From CAJJBL01 sp964519035 (GTDB taxonomy: Bacteria; Pseudomonadota; Alphaproteobacteria; Puniceispirillales; Marisalimonadaceae), in assembly GCA_964519035.1 (NCBI GenBank), contig CAZFKZ010000024.1, forward strand, positions 1 to 28,665: a stretch of 28,665 nucleotides of DNA, given 5' to 3'. The notes below the pieces were generated by a model. The model searched no databases. It was not told where the DNA came from and worked only from the letters and a program-made list of their open reading frames with translations. A program made the translations under genes and the position numbers. The stretch's first letter is position 1, and every line of letters starts with the position of its first letter. Shown piece by piece: positions 17,324 to 25,980 of the stretch.

Positions 17324-17340
17324 CCTAATTAAAAATTAGG
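17324..17340 (-). promoter_or_regulatory. hairpin overlapping the amtB ribosome binding site
   Basis: Read on the minus strand, CCTAATT and AATTAGG form a perfect 7-bp stem with a three-base TTT loop. The AGG at the 3' end of the stem is the first part of the AGGAG ribosome binding site (17322-17326) of amtB. If formed in the mRNA, it would partly hide that site. The stem is A/U-rich, so only moderately stable. Regulation is inferred. Confidence 0.45.
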
Positions 17341-17468
17341 TGAAATATAAATTTCTTTTTTAAATTAACTAATAAATATGTAATAGAATAAAAAAATGAT
17401 TAATAATGATTAAAAATTGATCATAAATAATAGTAAAATATAAAATATGCTTAAAATATAATCATTAT

Positions 17469-18989
17469 TTATTTCTTTAATCGTTCATAGTGGTTCAATA
17501 TTTGATTTAAAGAGTTAAAGATTTGAATTTTACTATCCTTTGCTTTTGATTTTAAGGAGCCAAGATCTTGTTCATTAGTTTCATTTGTTAATAATCGTAT
17601 TGCTTTGAATGTTAGATCATCTTGTTTTTCCTCTAAAAAACAAACATTCATAATCTGATCTAGTTTGGAGAAAAAAATATCCATTTTGTTTAAAAATATC
17701 AATTTTTTTTCAATGTCGTGTGTAATTTCAAAAGTTGACTTATCATTATAAAAAACTCTAAGAAACTCAATATCTCTTTGCCCACCAGCATTATACTTAG
17801 TTTCATACCATTTTGAGGATTGATTTTTTTTTGTCCTGCCATCATTAGTTCTATTGTGATTAGAGCCGGTTCTCATTAAATTAATTTCTTTAGCTAATTC
17901 ATGGGTGGAAATTGGATAGCTATTCAAATCTTTTATGAGGTTAGATAATTGTGAACTAAAATTATTTTCTTTTGAGACAATTCTTGTCTTTCTTAAAGCT
18001 ATTTTTTCCCAAGAAAAAGCATTATTTTTTTGATAATTTTTAAAATTAGAAAAGGTTGAGGCAATAGGTCCAGTTTTCCCAGATGGTCTGAGCTTTGTGT
18101 CTACCTCGTACAAAATCCCTTCATTTGTTTTAATAGACAATATATTTGTTAATTTACGAAACAAATCTAAATGTGCAAGTCTATCACTTTCAATAGCATT
18201 AACATTGTCGCTATAAATAAAAACAAGGTCTAAGTCAGAGTTGGCGCTCATGCTTAATGAAGCAAATCTTCCATAAGCTATTATACAATATTGATCTAAC
18301 TCAATATCATATTTTTTTTTAATTTCTTTTTCTACTATATCAATAGTTTTATCTAATGTGGATTGAGCAAGTAAAGAGAGTTCTTTAGCAAATTTTAAAA
18401 TATTAATTTCACCTTGAATTAGTGCAAATAAAATTTGAAATTTAAGAAATCTATGTCTTTTTCGAAGTAAATCTAAAAGTGTCTCTTGATCATATAAATC
18501 AGGATCAATCTTATCATACATATTTTTATAAAATGTTATATTTCCATTTAACCTAATGGCATAATTAGGATCAAGAATATCTAGTAATTTTATATCTTCT
18601 GAAATAAAATTTGTTAGATATCCAGAAAATGATAAAACTTCAGAAAGGTTATTGAATAAAAAATCTTTTTTAAAAAGATTATTTGTAAAAATTAAATTCA
18701 GCGCAACACTATCTACAAATCGTAATAGTTGGTATAAACCTTGTTGAATATCTTTTGACAAGAATATTATTGAAATAATTTTATCTAAGAATGTATTTAA
18801 AGGTTCATTTTTATCTAAAGATATTTTTTGTGTAAAATAATTTTTAAATGAAATTATGATAGATTTTTCATTTTTTTTATTACAATTAATAATGTCATGA
18901 ATTAAATTGATATTGGAGTTATAAGTTCCATTATTTTCACCATAAGACCGGGGAAGATTAAGTGGAATTGTAATTTTTTTATAAAGCAT
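17469..18989 (-). CDS. glnE: GlnE-like protein with only the adenylyltransferase half
   Basis: A 506-residue protein matching the C-terminal adenylyltransferase half of GlnE, which adenylylates glutamine synthetase; normal GlnE has about 950 residues and two nucleotidyltransferase domains. The single domain here has the metal aspartates D252 and D254 (NSDLDLVF), then GILYEVDTKLRPSG (291-304, with D297). Next comes a YQKN..FSWEKIAL segment and GGQRDIEF (402-409). The LRPSG and GILYEVD forms are those of the adenylyltransferase half, not the adenylyl-removing half. The usual GKLGG nucleotide loop is altered to GRFAS (240-244). About 230 helical residues precede the domain and 95 follow. There is no space upstream (81 bases to the next gene) for a missing half, and no clear ribosome site. 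Activity without the removing domain is uncertain. Confidence 0.78.
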   Translation of the reverse strand: MLYKKITIPLNLPRSYGENNGTYNSNINLIHDIINCNKKNEKSIIISFKNYFTQKISLDKNEPLNTFLDKIISIIFLSKDIQQGLYQLLRFVDSVALNLIFTNNLFKKDFLFNNLSEVLSFSGYLTNFISEDIKLLDILDPNYAIRLNGNITFYKNMYDKIDPDLYDQETLLDLLRKRHRFLKFQILFALIQGEINILKFAKELSLLAQSTLDKTIDIVEKEIKKKYDIELDQYCIIAYGRFASLSMSANSDLDLVFIYSDNVNAIESDRLAHLDLFRKLTNILSIKTNEGILYEVDTKLRPSGKTGPIASTFSNFKNYQKNNAFSWEKIALRKTRIVSKENNFSSQLSNLIKDLNSYPISTHELAKEINLMRTGSNHNRTNDGRTKKNQSSKWYETKYNAGGQRDIEFLRVFYNDKSTFEITHDIEKKLIFLNKMDIFFSKLDQIMNVCFLEEKQDDLTFKAIRLLTNETNEQDLGSLKSKAKDSKIQIFNSLNQILNHYERLKK

Positions 18990-19006
18990 TAAAGAATAGC
19001 CAGTAT

Positions 19007-19035
19007 TTGTTAAAAACTTTATTTTAAACTATATA
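19007..19035 (+). promoter_or_regulatory. candidate sigma-70 promoter for the pirin-to-gph operon
   Basis: TTGTTA (19007-19012) and TATATA (19030-19035) are separated by exactly 17 bases, 36 bases before the pirin ATG and just after the divergent glnE start. Each hexamer matches consensus at four of six positions. The surrounding DNA is very A+T-rich, so chance matches are common. Confidence 0.4.
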
Positions 19036-19070
19036 TAAATTAACATTGTAGCAATATTGAAAATATAGGT

Positions 19071-19949
19071 ATGGGAATGGAACATATAAAAGACAATAAC
19101 CTTCTATTAGGAAGATCAAGAGACATAGGTGGATTAGATGTTAAAAGAGTTTTGCCACATGCAACTAGGCAGATGGTAGGACCATTTATTTTTTTTGATC
19201 AAATGGGTCCAAATGAATTTATCACTGAAGGAGGAATTGATGTTCGTCCTCATCCTCATATTGGCTTAGCTACATTGACGTATTTATTTTCAGGTGAGAT
19301 ATTTCATCGTGACTCCATTGGCTCTTCTGAGAGTATAAAACCTGGTGATGTTAACTTAATGATTTCAGGAAAAGGTATCACCCATTCTGAGAGGACACCA
19401 AAAGGTATTCAAGTGCCTTACAAACTTTTCGGTCTACAATGTTGGATAGCTTTACCTAAGTCACATGAAGCAATGAAACCTGAATTTCATAATTTAAAAA
19501 AGAAAGAAGTCCCTTCAGTTGTTACTAAAAATATGATGGCAAATATTGTTTTGGGTTCCGCATATGGTAAAACATCACCGTTAAAAAACGTATCTAATGG
19601 AATGTTTATAGAAATTAAGGTTAAAAATAATAACACAATAGAATTACCCAAGAACATAGAAGAGTCCGGTATTTATCTGCTGTCAGGAAAATTAGAAATA
19701 AAAGGTCGAGTGATTAACCCCGGTGAAATGTTAGTGTTAACCAATAAGAGTAATCTAATTATTAGTGCATTAGAAAACTGTCATTTTATTCTTTTAGGTG
19801 GAGACACTATGAATGAGCGAAGATATTTGTGGTGGAATTTTGTAGCATCAGATTTAAAGTTAATCGAAAGAGCAAAAGAAAATTGGGTTAATAAAAAATT
19901 TACCATGCCAATTGATGATTGTGAGGATTTTATACCACTTCCAAAGTAA
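19071..19949 (+). CDS. pirin family protein
   Basis: A 292-residue bicupin protein of the pirin family. The N-terminal cupin holds the metal ligands H61 and H63 (RPHPHIG), H105 and E107 (GITHSERTP), so iron binding is expected. Members act as redox-sensitive regulators or as quercetin dioxygenases; which applies here cannot be told. Length fits bacterial pirins. Two ATGs are possible: 19071, and 19077, which has AGG at better spacing; the longer form is listed. It is the first gene of a plus-strand run continuing into PaiB-like and sugar-phosphate genes and is divergent from glnE. No signal peptide is seen, so it is cytoplasmic. Confidence 0.92.
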   Translation: MGMEHIKDNNLLLGRSRDIGGLDVKRVLPHATRQMVGPFIFFDQMGPNEFITEGGIDVRPHPHIGLATLTYLFSGEIFHRDSIGSSESIKPGDVNLMISGKGITHSERTPKGIQVPYKLFGLQCWIALPKSHEAMKPEFHNLKKKEVPSVVTKNMMANIVLGSAYGKTSPLKNVSNGMFIEIKVKNNNTIELPKNIEESGIYLLSGKLEIKGRVINPGEMLVLTNKSNLIISALENCHFILLGGDTMNERRYLWWNFVASDLKLIERAKENWVNKKFTMPIDDCEDFIPLPK

Positions 19950-19984
19950 AGTTAGAATAAAGTTTTTAAAAATTGGATCCATTA

Positions 19985-20614
19985 ATGTACACACCGGAAC
20001 ATTTCGAAGAGAAAAATATAAATGAGATTAAAAAAATAATAGATACTTTTCCTCTGGCAACAGTTTTCATTAACGGACCTAATGGATTTTCAGCTAATCA
20101 TATTCCTCTTGTATGCCATTTTAATACAGATGGGACTCAAACAATTCTAGGTCACATAGCACGTGAAAACGAAGTTTATAAAGAAAATAGGAATGGTGAC
20201 AAAGTCTTAGTTGTTTATAAAGCTGAAGATAGTTACATCAGTCCTAATTGGTATTCAACTAACAAAATAACACATGAAGTTGTGCCAACATGGAATTATC
20301 AAGCTGTCCATTTTCATGGAGAAATCAGTTTTTTTGAAGATAAAAAATCATTACTTGGGATTCTCGGTAAATTAACAAAGATACACGAAAAGAAAATAGG
20401 TGAAAAAGAGCCTTGGAAGATAAAAGATGCTCCTAGAGAATATATAGAAAAAAAAATATCTGCAATAGTCGGTATAAAAATAGATGTATCAAGATATGAA
20501 GCTAAATCAAAACTCAATCAAAATAAAACAGAATTAGATCTAAAGTCAGTTAAGAAAAAAATGCTTCAATTAAAAAAAGAAGTGCTATATTTAGCTATGG
20601 ATAAACTTAAATAG
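19985..20614 (+). CDS. PaiB-like FMN-binding protein
   Basis: A 209-residue protein of the PaiB family (FMN-binding split-barrel, named after a Bacillus transcriptional regulator of sporulation and protease genes). Diagnostic segments are MYTPEHFEE at the N-terminus, ANHIPLVC, GHIARENEVY, SYISPNWYS and VPTWNYQAVHFHG, then KLNQNK near residue 180. The ATG at 19985 begins the conserved MYTP motif; a TTG four codons upstream is less likely. The family binds a flavin and has no clear DNA-binding helix-turn-helix here, so a transcriptional role is not established. The C-terminal 30 residues are lysine-rich. It sits 35 bases after pirin and 20 bases before the fructose-bisphosphatase gene. Confidence 0.9.
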   Translation: MYTPEHFEEKNINEIKKIIDTFPLATVFINGPNGFSANHIPLVCHFNTDGTQTILGHIARENEVYKENRNGDKVLVVYKAEDSYISPNWYSTNKITHEVVPTWNYQAVHFHGEISFFEDKKSLLGILGKLTKIHEKKIGEKEPWKIKDAPREYIEKKISAIVGIKIDVSRYEAKSKLNQNKTELDLKSVKKKMLQLKKEVLYLAMDKLK

Positions 20615-20634
20615 AATTACTTAAGGAATGTTAA

Positions 20635-21597
20635 ATGTACCTATCTGCATATTTATCTGAATATTGTAAAGACACTAACTTAAATAAGGTCATAATTAAT
20701 TTAAGTAATGCCGCCATTCAAATATCAAAAATTATTAGAAATCTTAATAATGATATTAACAATAGAGGTGAATCTGATACAAAAAACTTTGATGGTGATG
20801 TTCAAAAACCTTTAGATATTTTATCTGATGAAATTCTAATGCAATACATGAGTAATGCTCCAGTATCAGGTTATGCATCAGAAGAACAAGAAGGTTTTGT
20901 TGATTTAAAAAATAATCATAGCTTTATAGTAATTGCTGATCCATTAGATGGATCTAGCAACATAGACGTTAACGTATCTATAGGCACAATATTTTCTATT
21001 ATGCCTCAAAATAACCTTCCTCTAGAACAAGCCTTTCTTCAGAAGGGAAGAGAACAAAAATCAGCTGGTTTTTTTGTTTATGGACCTCAAGTAACATTAT
21101 TTTTAACTGTTGGAAAAGGTACAGTTGCTTTTGGTCTTGATGAAGATAAATCTGAATTTGTATTAATTAATGATAAAATAAAAATTCCAAAATCAACATC
21201 TGAATTTGCTATTAATGCGTCTTATTCAAGGTTTTGGGATAAAGCAACATCTAATTATATTAAGGATTGTCAAGGTGGTAAAGATGGGCCGAAAGGTAAA
21301 GATTTTGGTATGAGATGGGTAGGGTCTTTAGTTGCAGATGCTAGTCGTATATTTAATAGAGGTGGAATATTTTTATATCCTGCAGATAAACGTTTGAAAA
21401 ATAAACATGGTAGATTACGTCTAACATATGAAGCTAACCCTTTAGCAATGTTAATTAAAGAAGCTGAGGGTAGGGCAACTAACGGGATAATGGATATATT
21501 AGATGTTGAGGTGTTAGATATTCATCAAAGATCACCTTTGATATTTGGTTCAACTGAAGAAGTTGAAAATTTTATTCACTACAGTAGAAATTTATAA
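20635..21597 (+). CDS. fbp: class I fructose-1,6-bisphosphatase
   Basis: A 320-residue class I fructose-1,6-bisphosphatase that hydrolyses fructose-1,6-bisphosphate to fructose-6-phosphate in gluconeogenesis or the Calvin cycle. Metal-binding residues are visible: E83/E84 (ASEEQE), D102 and D105 (IADPLDGSSNID), and the later glutamate in TYEANPLAM. The protein is close to the usual 330-residue length. AAGGA precedes the ATG at normal spacing. It is followed 89 bases later by transketolase and is the first sugar-phosphate gene of the run. In autotrophs the same type is called cbbF, but no RuBisCO or phosphoribulokinase is seen here, so fbp is the safer name. Confidence 0.95.
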   Translation: MYLSAYLSEYCKDTNLNKVIINLSNAAIQISKIIRNLNNDINNRGESDTKNFDGDVQKPLDILSDEILMQYMSNAPVSGYASEEQEGFVDLKNNHSFIVIADPLDGSSNIDVNVSIGTIFSIMPQNNLPLEQAFLQKGREQKSAGFFVYGPQVTLFLTVGKGTVAFGLDEDKSEFVLINDKIKIPKSTSEFAINASYSRFWDKATSNYIKDCQGGKDGPKGKDFGMRWVGSLVADASRIFNRGGIFLYPADKRLKNKHGRLRLTYEANPLAMLIKEAEGRATNGIMDILDVEVLDIHQRSPLIFGSTEEVENFIHYSRNL

Positions 21598-21686
21598 TTT
21601 CCCTAAAACTTATATGTAAATTCCAAATTAAAGATGTTATGTAATGTTAGTTATTCATTTTTGAAATGCTAAAGGAGAAACTTTGA

Positions 21687-23675
21687 ATGCAAGATCAAGC
21701 TAGATCTAGAAACAATAAATCAATATTAATGGCTGATGCGATAAGATTCTTGTCTATGGATGCTGTTCAAGCTGCAAACTCAGGTCATCCTGGAATGCCA
21801 ATGGGTATGGCAGATGTTGCAACTGTTTTGTTTAGTAAATGCATTAATGTCTTCCCAGATGATTCAGATTGGCCTGATAGGGATAGATTTGTTTTGTCTG
21901 CTGGTCACGGTTCTATGTTACTTTATGCTTTGCATTATCTATTAGGTTACAAGGATATGCCAATTGAAAATATTAAAAACTTTCGCCAATTAAATTCAAA
22001 TACAGCAGGTCACCCAGAACTTGGTCATGCAAAAGGTATAGAAACAACCACTGGACCTTTAGGACAAGGATTAGCCACGGCTGTTGGAATGGCTCTAGCA
22101 GAGAGGCTGTTAGCATCTAAATTTGGAACTAATCTTGTAGACCATTATACTTATGTGATAGCTGGCGATGGATGTCTTCAGGAGGGAATAAGTCACGAAG
22201 CAATCGAGTTTTCAGGACATTTAAAATTATCTAAGCTAGTAGTTCTTTGGGATGATAATAATGTATCTATTGATGGTTCAACCAATCTGTCAAATTCAGC
22301 AAATCAGATACAAAGATTTAAAGCGGCTGGTTGGCACACACAAGTTATAGACGGTCATAATCATCAAGAAATTGAAGAAGCAATTAACAATGCAAAAAAA
22401 TCAAGAAAGCCATCTCTTATAGCTTGTAAAACAACAATTGGATATGGTGCTCCTAATATTGCAGGAACTTCTAAAACCCATGGAGCTCCACTCGGAGAAG
22501 ATGAAATCAAAGCAACTAGGGTAGCCTTAGACTGGACAAGTCCAGCTTTTGAAGTTCCCGAAAATATTCTAAAATCTTGGAAAGAAACAATAGTAAGATC
22601 TAAACATGTCTATGATGAATGGAAAATTAGGTTTGAAAAAAGTCCTAAAAGAAAGCGTTTTCAAAATTTCATAGATGGTGAAATTCCTAAATCTTATGAA
22701 AAAAAAATAGTTTTATTCATAAAAGAAATGAAGGCTTCGCAACCAAAATTAGCAACTAGACAGTCAAGTCAAAAAACTCTTGAAATTATAAATCAAGTTG
22801 TCCCTAATACAATTGGGGGTTCAGCAGATTTAACTGGTTCTAATCTTACGAAGACTAATAATATGAAAACAGTTTCTCCTGGAAAATTTTCTGGAAATTA
22901 CATTCATTATGGTATTAGAGAGCACGCTATGGGTTCAATAATGAATGGAATTGCTTTGCATAAAGGTTTTATTCCTTATGGTGGAACTTTTCTTGTCTTC
23001 AGTGACTATATGCGTGCTTCAATTAGGTTATCTGCATTAATGTCTCAAAGAATAATTTATGTATTAACTCATGACTCAATTGGACTTGGAGAAGACGGAC
23101 CTACGCATCAACCTGTAGAACATTTAGCCATACTAAGATCAACTCCAAATTTGAATGTAATAAGGCCTGCAGACATGGTCGAAACTGCTGAAGCTTGGGA
23201 TATAGCTCTTAAAACTAATGGTCCAACTGTTTTAGCCTTATCTAGACAAGGTTTGAAAGCTTTTCGTTCAGAAAAGTCATCAGATAATAAAGTCTCAAAA
23301 GGTGGTTATATTTTAAATAGTATCTCATCTAAACGTGACTTAACACTAATAGCAACTGGCTCTGAAGTTGAAATAGCTATGGAAGCAGCTGACACTCTTA
23401 AAGAAGAAGGTTTAAATGTTGCTGTTGTAACAATGCCATGTTGGGAATTATTTGATCAACAGGATGAAACTTATAGAAAAGAAATTTTAGGTGATTGTCC
23501 TAGAATAGCAATAGAAGCAGCATGTGAAATGGGTTGGAGTAAATATACTGGAGATAAAGGTGCGTTCATTGGAATGAAGGGATTTGGAGCATCTGGGCCT
23601 GCCCCTGAGCTTTATAAGCATTTTGGTATAACTTCTAAAGCTGTAGTAAATAAAGCTAGAGCAATCTTAAAATAA
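21687..23675 (+). CDS. tkt: transketolase
   Basis: A 662-residue thiamine-diphosphate enzyme that moves two-carbon ketol units between sugar phosphates. The N-terminal domain has H34 (SGHPGMPMG) and the diphosphate-binding GDG motif at 160-162 (AGDGCLQEG), continuing to DDNNVSIDG. The middle domain has GIREHAMG, whose glutamate activates thiamine, and HDSIGLGEDGPTHQPVEH. The C-terminal domain begins near GYILNS. Full length for the family. A strong AAAGGAG site precedes the ATG, whereas the 89-base gap upstream shows no clear promoter or terminator. It is placed between fructose-bisphosphatase and phosphoglycerate kinase. Confidence 0.97.
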   Translation: MQDQARSRNNKSILMADAIRFLSMDAVQAANSGHPGMPMGMADVATVLFSKCINVFPDDSDWPDRDRFVLSAGHGSMLLYALHYLLGYKDMPIENIKNFRQLNSNTAGHPELGHAKGIETTTGPLGQGLATAVGMALAERLLASKFGTNLVDHYTYVIAGDGCLQEGISHEAIEFSGHLKLSKLVVLWDDNNVSIDGSTNLSNSANQIQRFKAAGWHTQVIDGHNHQEIEEAINNAKKSRKPSLIACKTTIGYGAPNIAGTSKTHGAPLGEDEIKATRVALDWTSPAFEVPENILKSWKETIVRSKHVYDEWKIRFEKSPKRKRFQNFIDGEIPKSYEKKIVLFIKEMKASQPKLATRQSSQKTLEIINQVVPNTIGGSADLTGSNLTKTNNMKTVSPGKFSGNYIHYGIREHAMGSIMNGIALHKGFIPYGGTFLVFSDYMRASIRLSALMSQRIIYVLTHDSIGLGEDGPTHQPVEHLAILRSTPNLNVIRPADMVETAEAWDIALKTNGPTVLALSRQGLKAFRSEKSSDNKVSKGGYILNSISSKRDLTLIATGSEVEIAMEAADTLKEEGLNVAVVTMPCWELFDQQDETYRKEILGDCPRIAIEAACEMGWSKYTGDKGAFIGMKGFGASGPAPELYKHFGITSKAVVNKARAILK

Positions 23676-23703
23676 TAAATATACGTGAAGTAAAGTTTTA
23701 TTC

Positions 23704-24903
23704 ATGAACCTCTCAATTAAAAAAATTATTAATGAAAATGTTAAAGATAAAGCAGTGCTTTTGAGAGCTGACTTGAATATTCCAATGTCAGGTGGCAAAG
23801 TTACTGACTTCACCAGAGTTGAACGTCTAATTCCTACTATAGAATATTTAAAATCTTCAGGCGCTAAAGTTATTATTTGTAGTCATTTTGGGAGACCAAA
23901 TGGTGAAATTAATAAAAATTATTCTCTAAAGCCTCTGGTAAATATTCTATCAAAAGCTATTAATTCTGAAATTAAATTTGCTGAATCTTGCATTGGAAAA
24001 GAAGCATTGGAAGCTAAGAAATTATTAAAATCTGGTGAAATTTTATTGCTTGAGAATGTTAGATTTCAAAAAGGGGAAGCTAATAATGATTTAGTATTTG
24101 CAGATGAATTGTCTCAAAATTGTGACATGTTTGTCAATGACGCTTTTTCATGTTCTCATCGGTTTCATGCGAGTTTACATGCGATTACAAAATTCTTACC
24201 CTCATATTCTGGTATATTATTAAATGAAGAGTTAAATGCTTTACAATCTGTTGTGAGTTCTCCAGTTAAACCTGTAGCAGCACTCGTTGGAGGTGCAAAA
24301 ATATCTACCAAGATAAGTATTATTGAGTATTTATTGACTAAGATGGATTATTTGATAATAGGTGGAGCTATGGCAAATACTTTTATGGTTGCAAAAGGAT
24401 TTAATGTTGGAAAAAGCTTGTACGAAAAAGATTCAATTGAAATTGCAAAATTCATTTTAGAAAAAAGTAAACAACATAAATGTCAAATTATATTACCAAC
24501 TGATTTTGTAGTGGCTCACAAATTCGAAGATAAAGCAGCTACTCAAATAGTATCTGCTGAAATGATACCATCAGATATGATGGCTTTAGATATTGGTCCA
24601 GATAGTATTAAAAAAATGAGTTTTATCTTAAAAAATATTAAAACATTGTTATGGAATGGTCCGCTTGGAGCATTCGAAATAGAAGGTTTTGAACAAGGCA
24701 CTTTTTCTTTAGCTAAATTGGCCTCTACTTTAACTGAAGAAGGAAAATTAATTACAGTTGCAGGTGGTGGAGATACCGCATTTGCATTAAATAAAGCTGG
24801 TGTTTCTGAAAAGTTTACATATATCTCACTAGCAGGAGGGGCTTTTCTTGAATGGTTGGAAGGTATTGAGTTGCCAAGTATATCGGTATTAAGTAATAAT
24901 TAA
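23704..24903 (+). CDS. pgk: phosphoglycerate kinase
   Basis: A 399-residue monomeric kinase interconverting 1,3-bisphosphoglycerate plus ADP with 3-phosphoglycerate plus ATP. The N-terminal substrate domain has LLRADLNIPM, then CSHFGRPNGE and LLENVRFQKGE. The C-terminal nucleotide domain has GGAKISTKI, LWNGPLGAFE and the GGGDTAFAL loop near residue 358. The length is typical of bacterial enzymes. It begins 28 bases after transketolase and ends 26 bases before the GAPDH start, so it is part of the operon. The pgk-then-gap order is opposite to the gap-pgk order common in many bacteria. No truncation or unusual active-site change is apparent. Confidence 0.97.
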   Translation: MNLSIKKIINENVKDKAVLLRADLNIPMSGGKVTDFTRVERLIPTIEYLKSSGAKVIICSHFGRPNGEINKNYSLKPLVNILSKAINSEIKFAESCIGKEALEAKKLLKSGEILLLENVRFQKGEANNDLVFADELSQNCDMFVNDAFSCSHRFHASLHAITKFLPSYSGILLNEELNALQSVVSSPVKPVAALVGGAKISTKISIIEYLLTKMDYLIIGGAMANTFMVAKGFNVGKSLYEKDSIEIAKFILEKSKQHKCQIILPTDFVVAHKFEDKAATQIVSAEMIPSDMMALDIGPDSIKKMSFILKNIKTLLWNGPLGAFEIEGFEQGTFSLAKLASTLTEEGKLITVAGGGDTAFALNKAGVSEKFTYISLAGGAFLEWLEGIELPSISVLSNN

Positions 24904-24929
24904 CATCTACATAAATGAGAGGAAATAAA

Positions 24930-25937
24930 ATGGCAGTTAGAGTTTCTATTAACGGATTTGGTAGAATTGGAAGAAATATTTTAAGAGCGATAATAGAATC
25001 AGGTAGAGACGATATTAATGTTGTTGGAATTAATGATTTAGGTCCAGTTGAAACTAATGCACATTTACTAAGGTATGACACTATTCATGGAAGGTTTCCA
25101 TCTGAAGTTAAAGTTAATAATGATATTATTGATGTAGGAAAAGGGCCCATAAAAGTAACAGCTATCAGAGACCCTAAAGATCTACCATGGAAAGAATTAG
25201 ATGTTGATGTTGCTATGGAATGTACTGGAATATTTGCATCAAGAGATAAAGCTGCTCTGCATCTAGATGCAGGAGCAAAGAGAGTTTTGGTATCTGCTCC
25301 AGCAACAGGAGCTGATTTGACAGTTGTTTATGGAGTGAATCATGAAAAATTAACTAACAATCATTTAGTGGTTTCAAATGCGTCATGTACAACTAATTGT
25401 TTGGCTCCTTTAGCAATGATTATTAATAATGAAGTTGGCATTAAACAAGGTTTTATGACTACAATTCATTCTTATACAGGTGATCAACCAACTTTAGATA
25501 CAATGCACACTGATATGTATAGAGCTAGAGCTGCTGCTGGAAATATGATTCCTACATCAACTGGTGCTGCAAAAGCTGTAGGATTAGTGTTACCAGAATT
25601 AAATGGTAAATTAGATGGTGTTTCTATGCGGGTTCCTACTCAAAATGTTTCAGTTGTTGATTTTAAATTTAATGCAATGAGATCTACATCTATTGAAGAA
25701 ATTAATAACATTATTAAAAAAGCTTCTGATGGAAATCTTAAAAATATTCTTGGTTACACAGATGAACCTCTTGTTTCAAGTGATTTTAACCATGACTCAC
25801 ATTCCTCTGTGTTTCATATGGATCAGACAAAAGTAATGGATGGATCTTTTGTTCGTATTCTAAGTTGGTATGATAATGAATGGGGCTTTTCTAATAGAAT
25901 GTCTGATACAGCAGTGGCAATGAGTAACACTATCTAA
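24930..25937 (+). CDS. gap: glyceraldehyde-3-phosphate dehydrogenase
   Basis: A 335-residue phosphorylating GAPDH. It has the NAD-binding NGFGRIGRN at the N-terminus and D36 (GINDLG), which favours NAD. The catalytic cysteine is C153 in ASCTTNCLAP and the paired histidine is H180 (TIHSYTGDQ). The ATG at 24930 is chosen over one at 24915 because GAGAGGAAAT sits just before it and the protein then begins in the conserved MAVRVSING. The nearby TLDTMHTD segment lacks the Leu-Pro pair of strictly NAD-dependent Bacillus enzymes, so NADP use cannot be excluded. It is part of the fbp-to-gph operon, 43 bases before rpe. Confidence 0.97.
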   Translation: MAVRVSINGFGRIGRNILRAIIESGRDDINVVGINDLGPVETNAHLLRYDTIHGRFPSEVKVNNDIIDVGKGPIKVTAIRDPKDLPWKELDVDVAMECTGIFASRDKAALHLDAGAKRVLVSAPATGADLTVVYGVNHEKLTNNHLVVSNASCTTNCLAPLAMIINNEVGIKQGFMTTIHSYTGDQPTLDTMHTDMYRARAAAGNMIPTSTGAAKAVGLVLPELNGKLDGVSMRVPTQNVSVVDFKFNAMRSTSIEEINNIIKKASDGNLKNILGYTDEPLVSSDFNHDSHSSVFHMDQTKVMDGSFVRILSWYDNEWGFSNRMSDTAVAMSNTI

Positions 25938-25980
25938 TTTTATAGAGTTAATTTAATTTTTAAATAAAGGTATTGAATAA

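Noticed and set aside
17341..17468. Repeated TGATTAA-like words between amtB and glnE as an operator
   Set aside because: Short A+T-rich words recur by chance in this DNA and do not form a clear spaced or inverted array.
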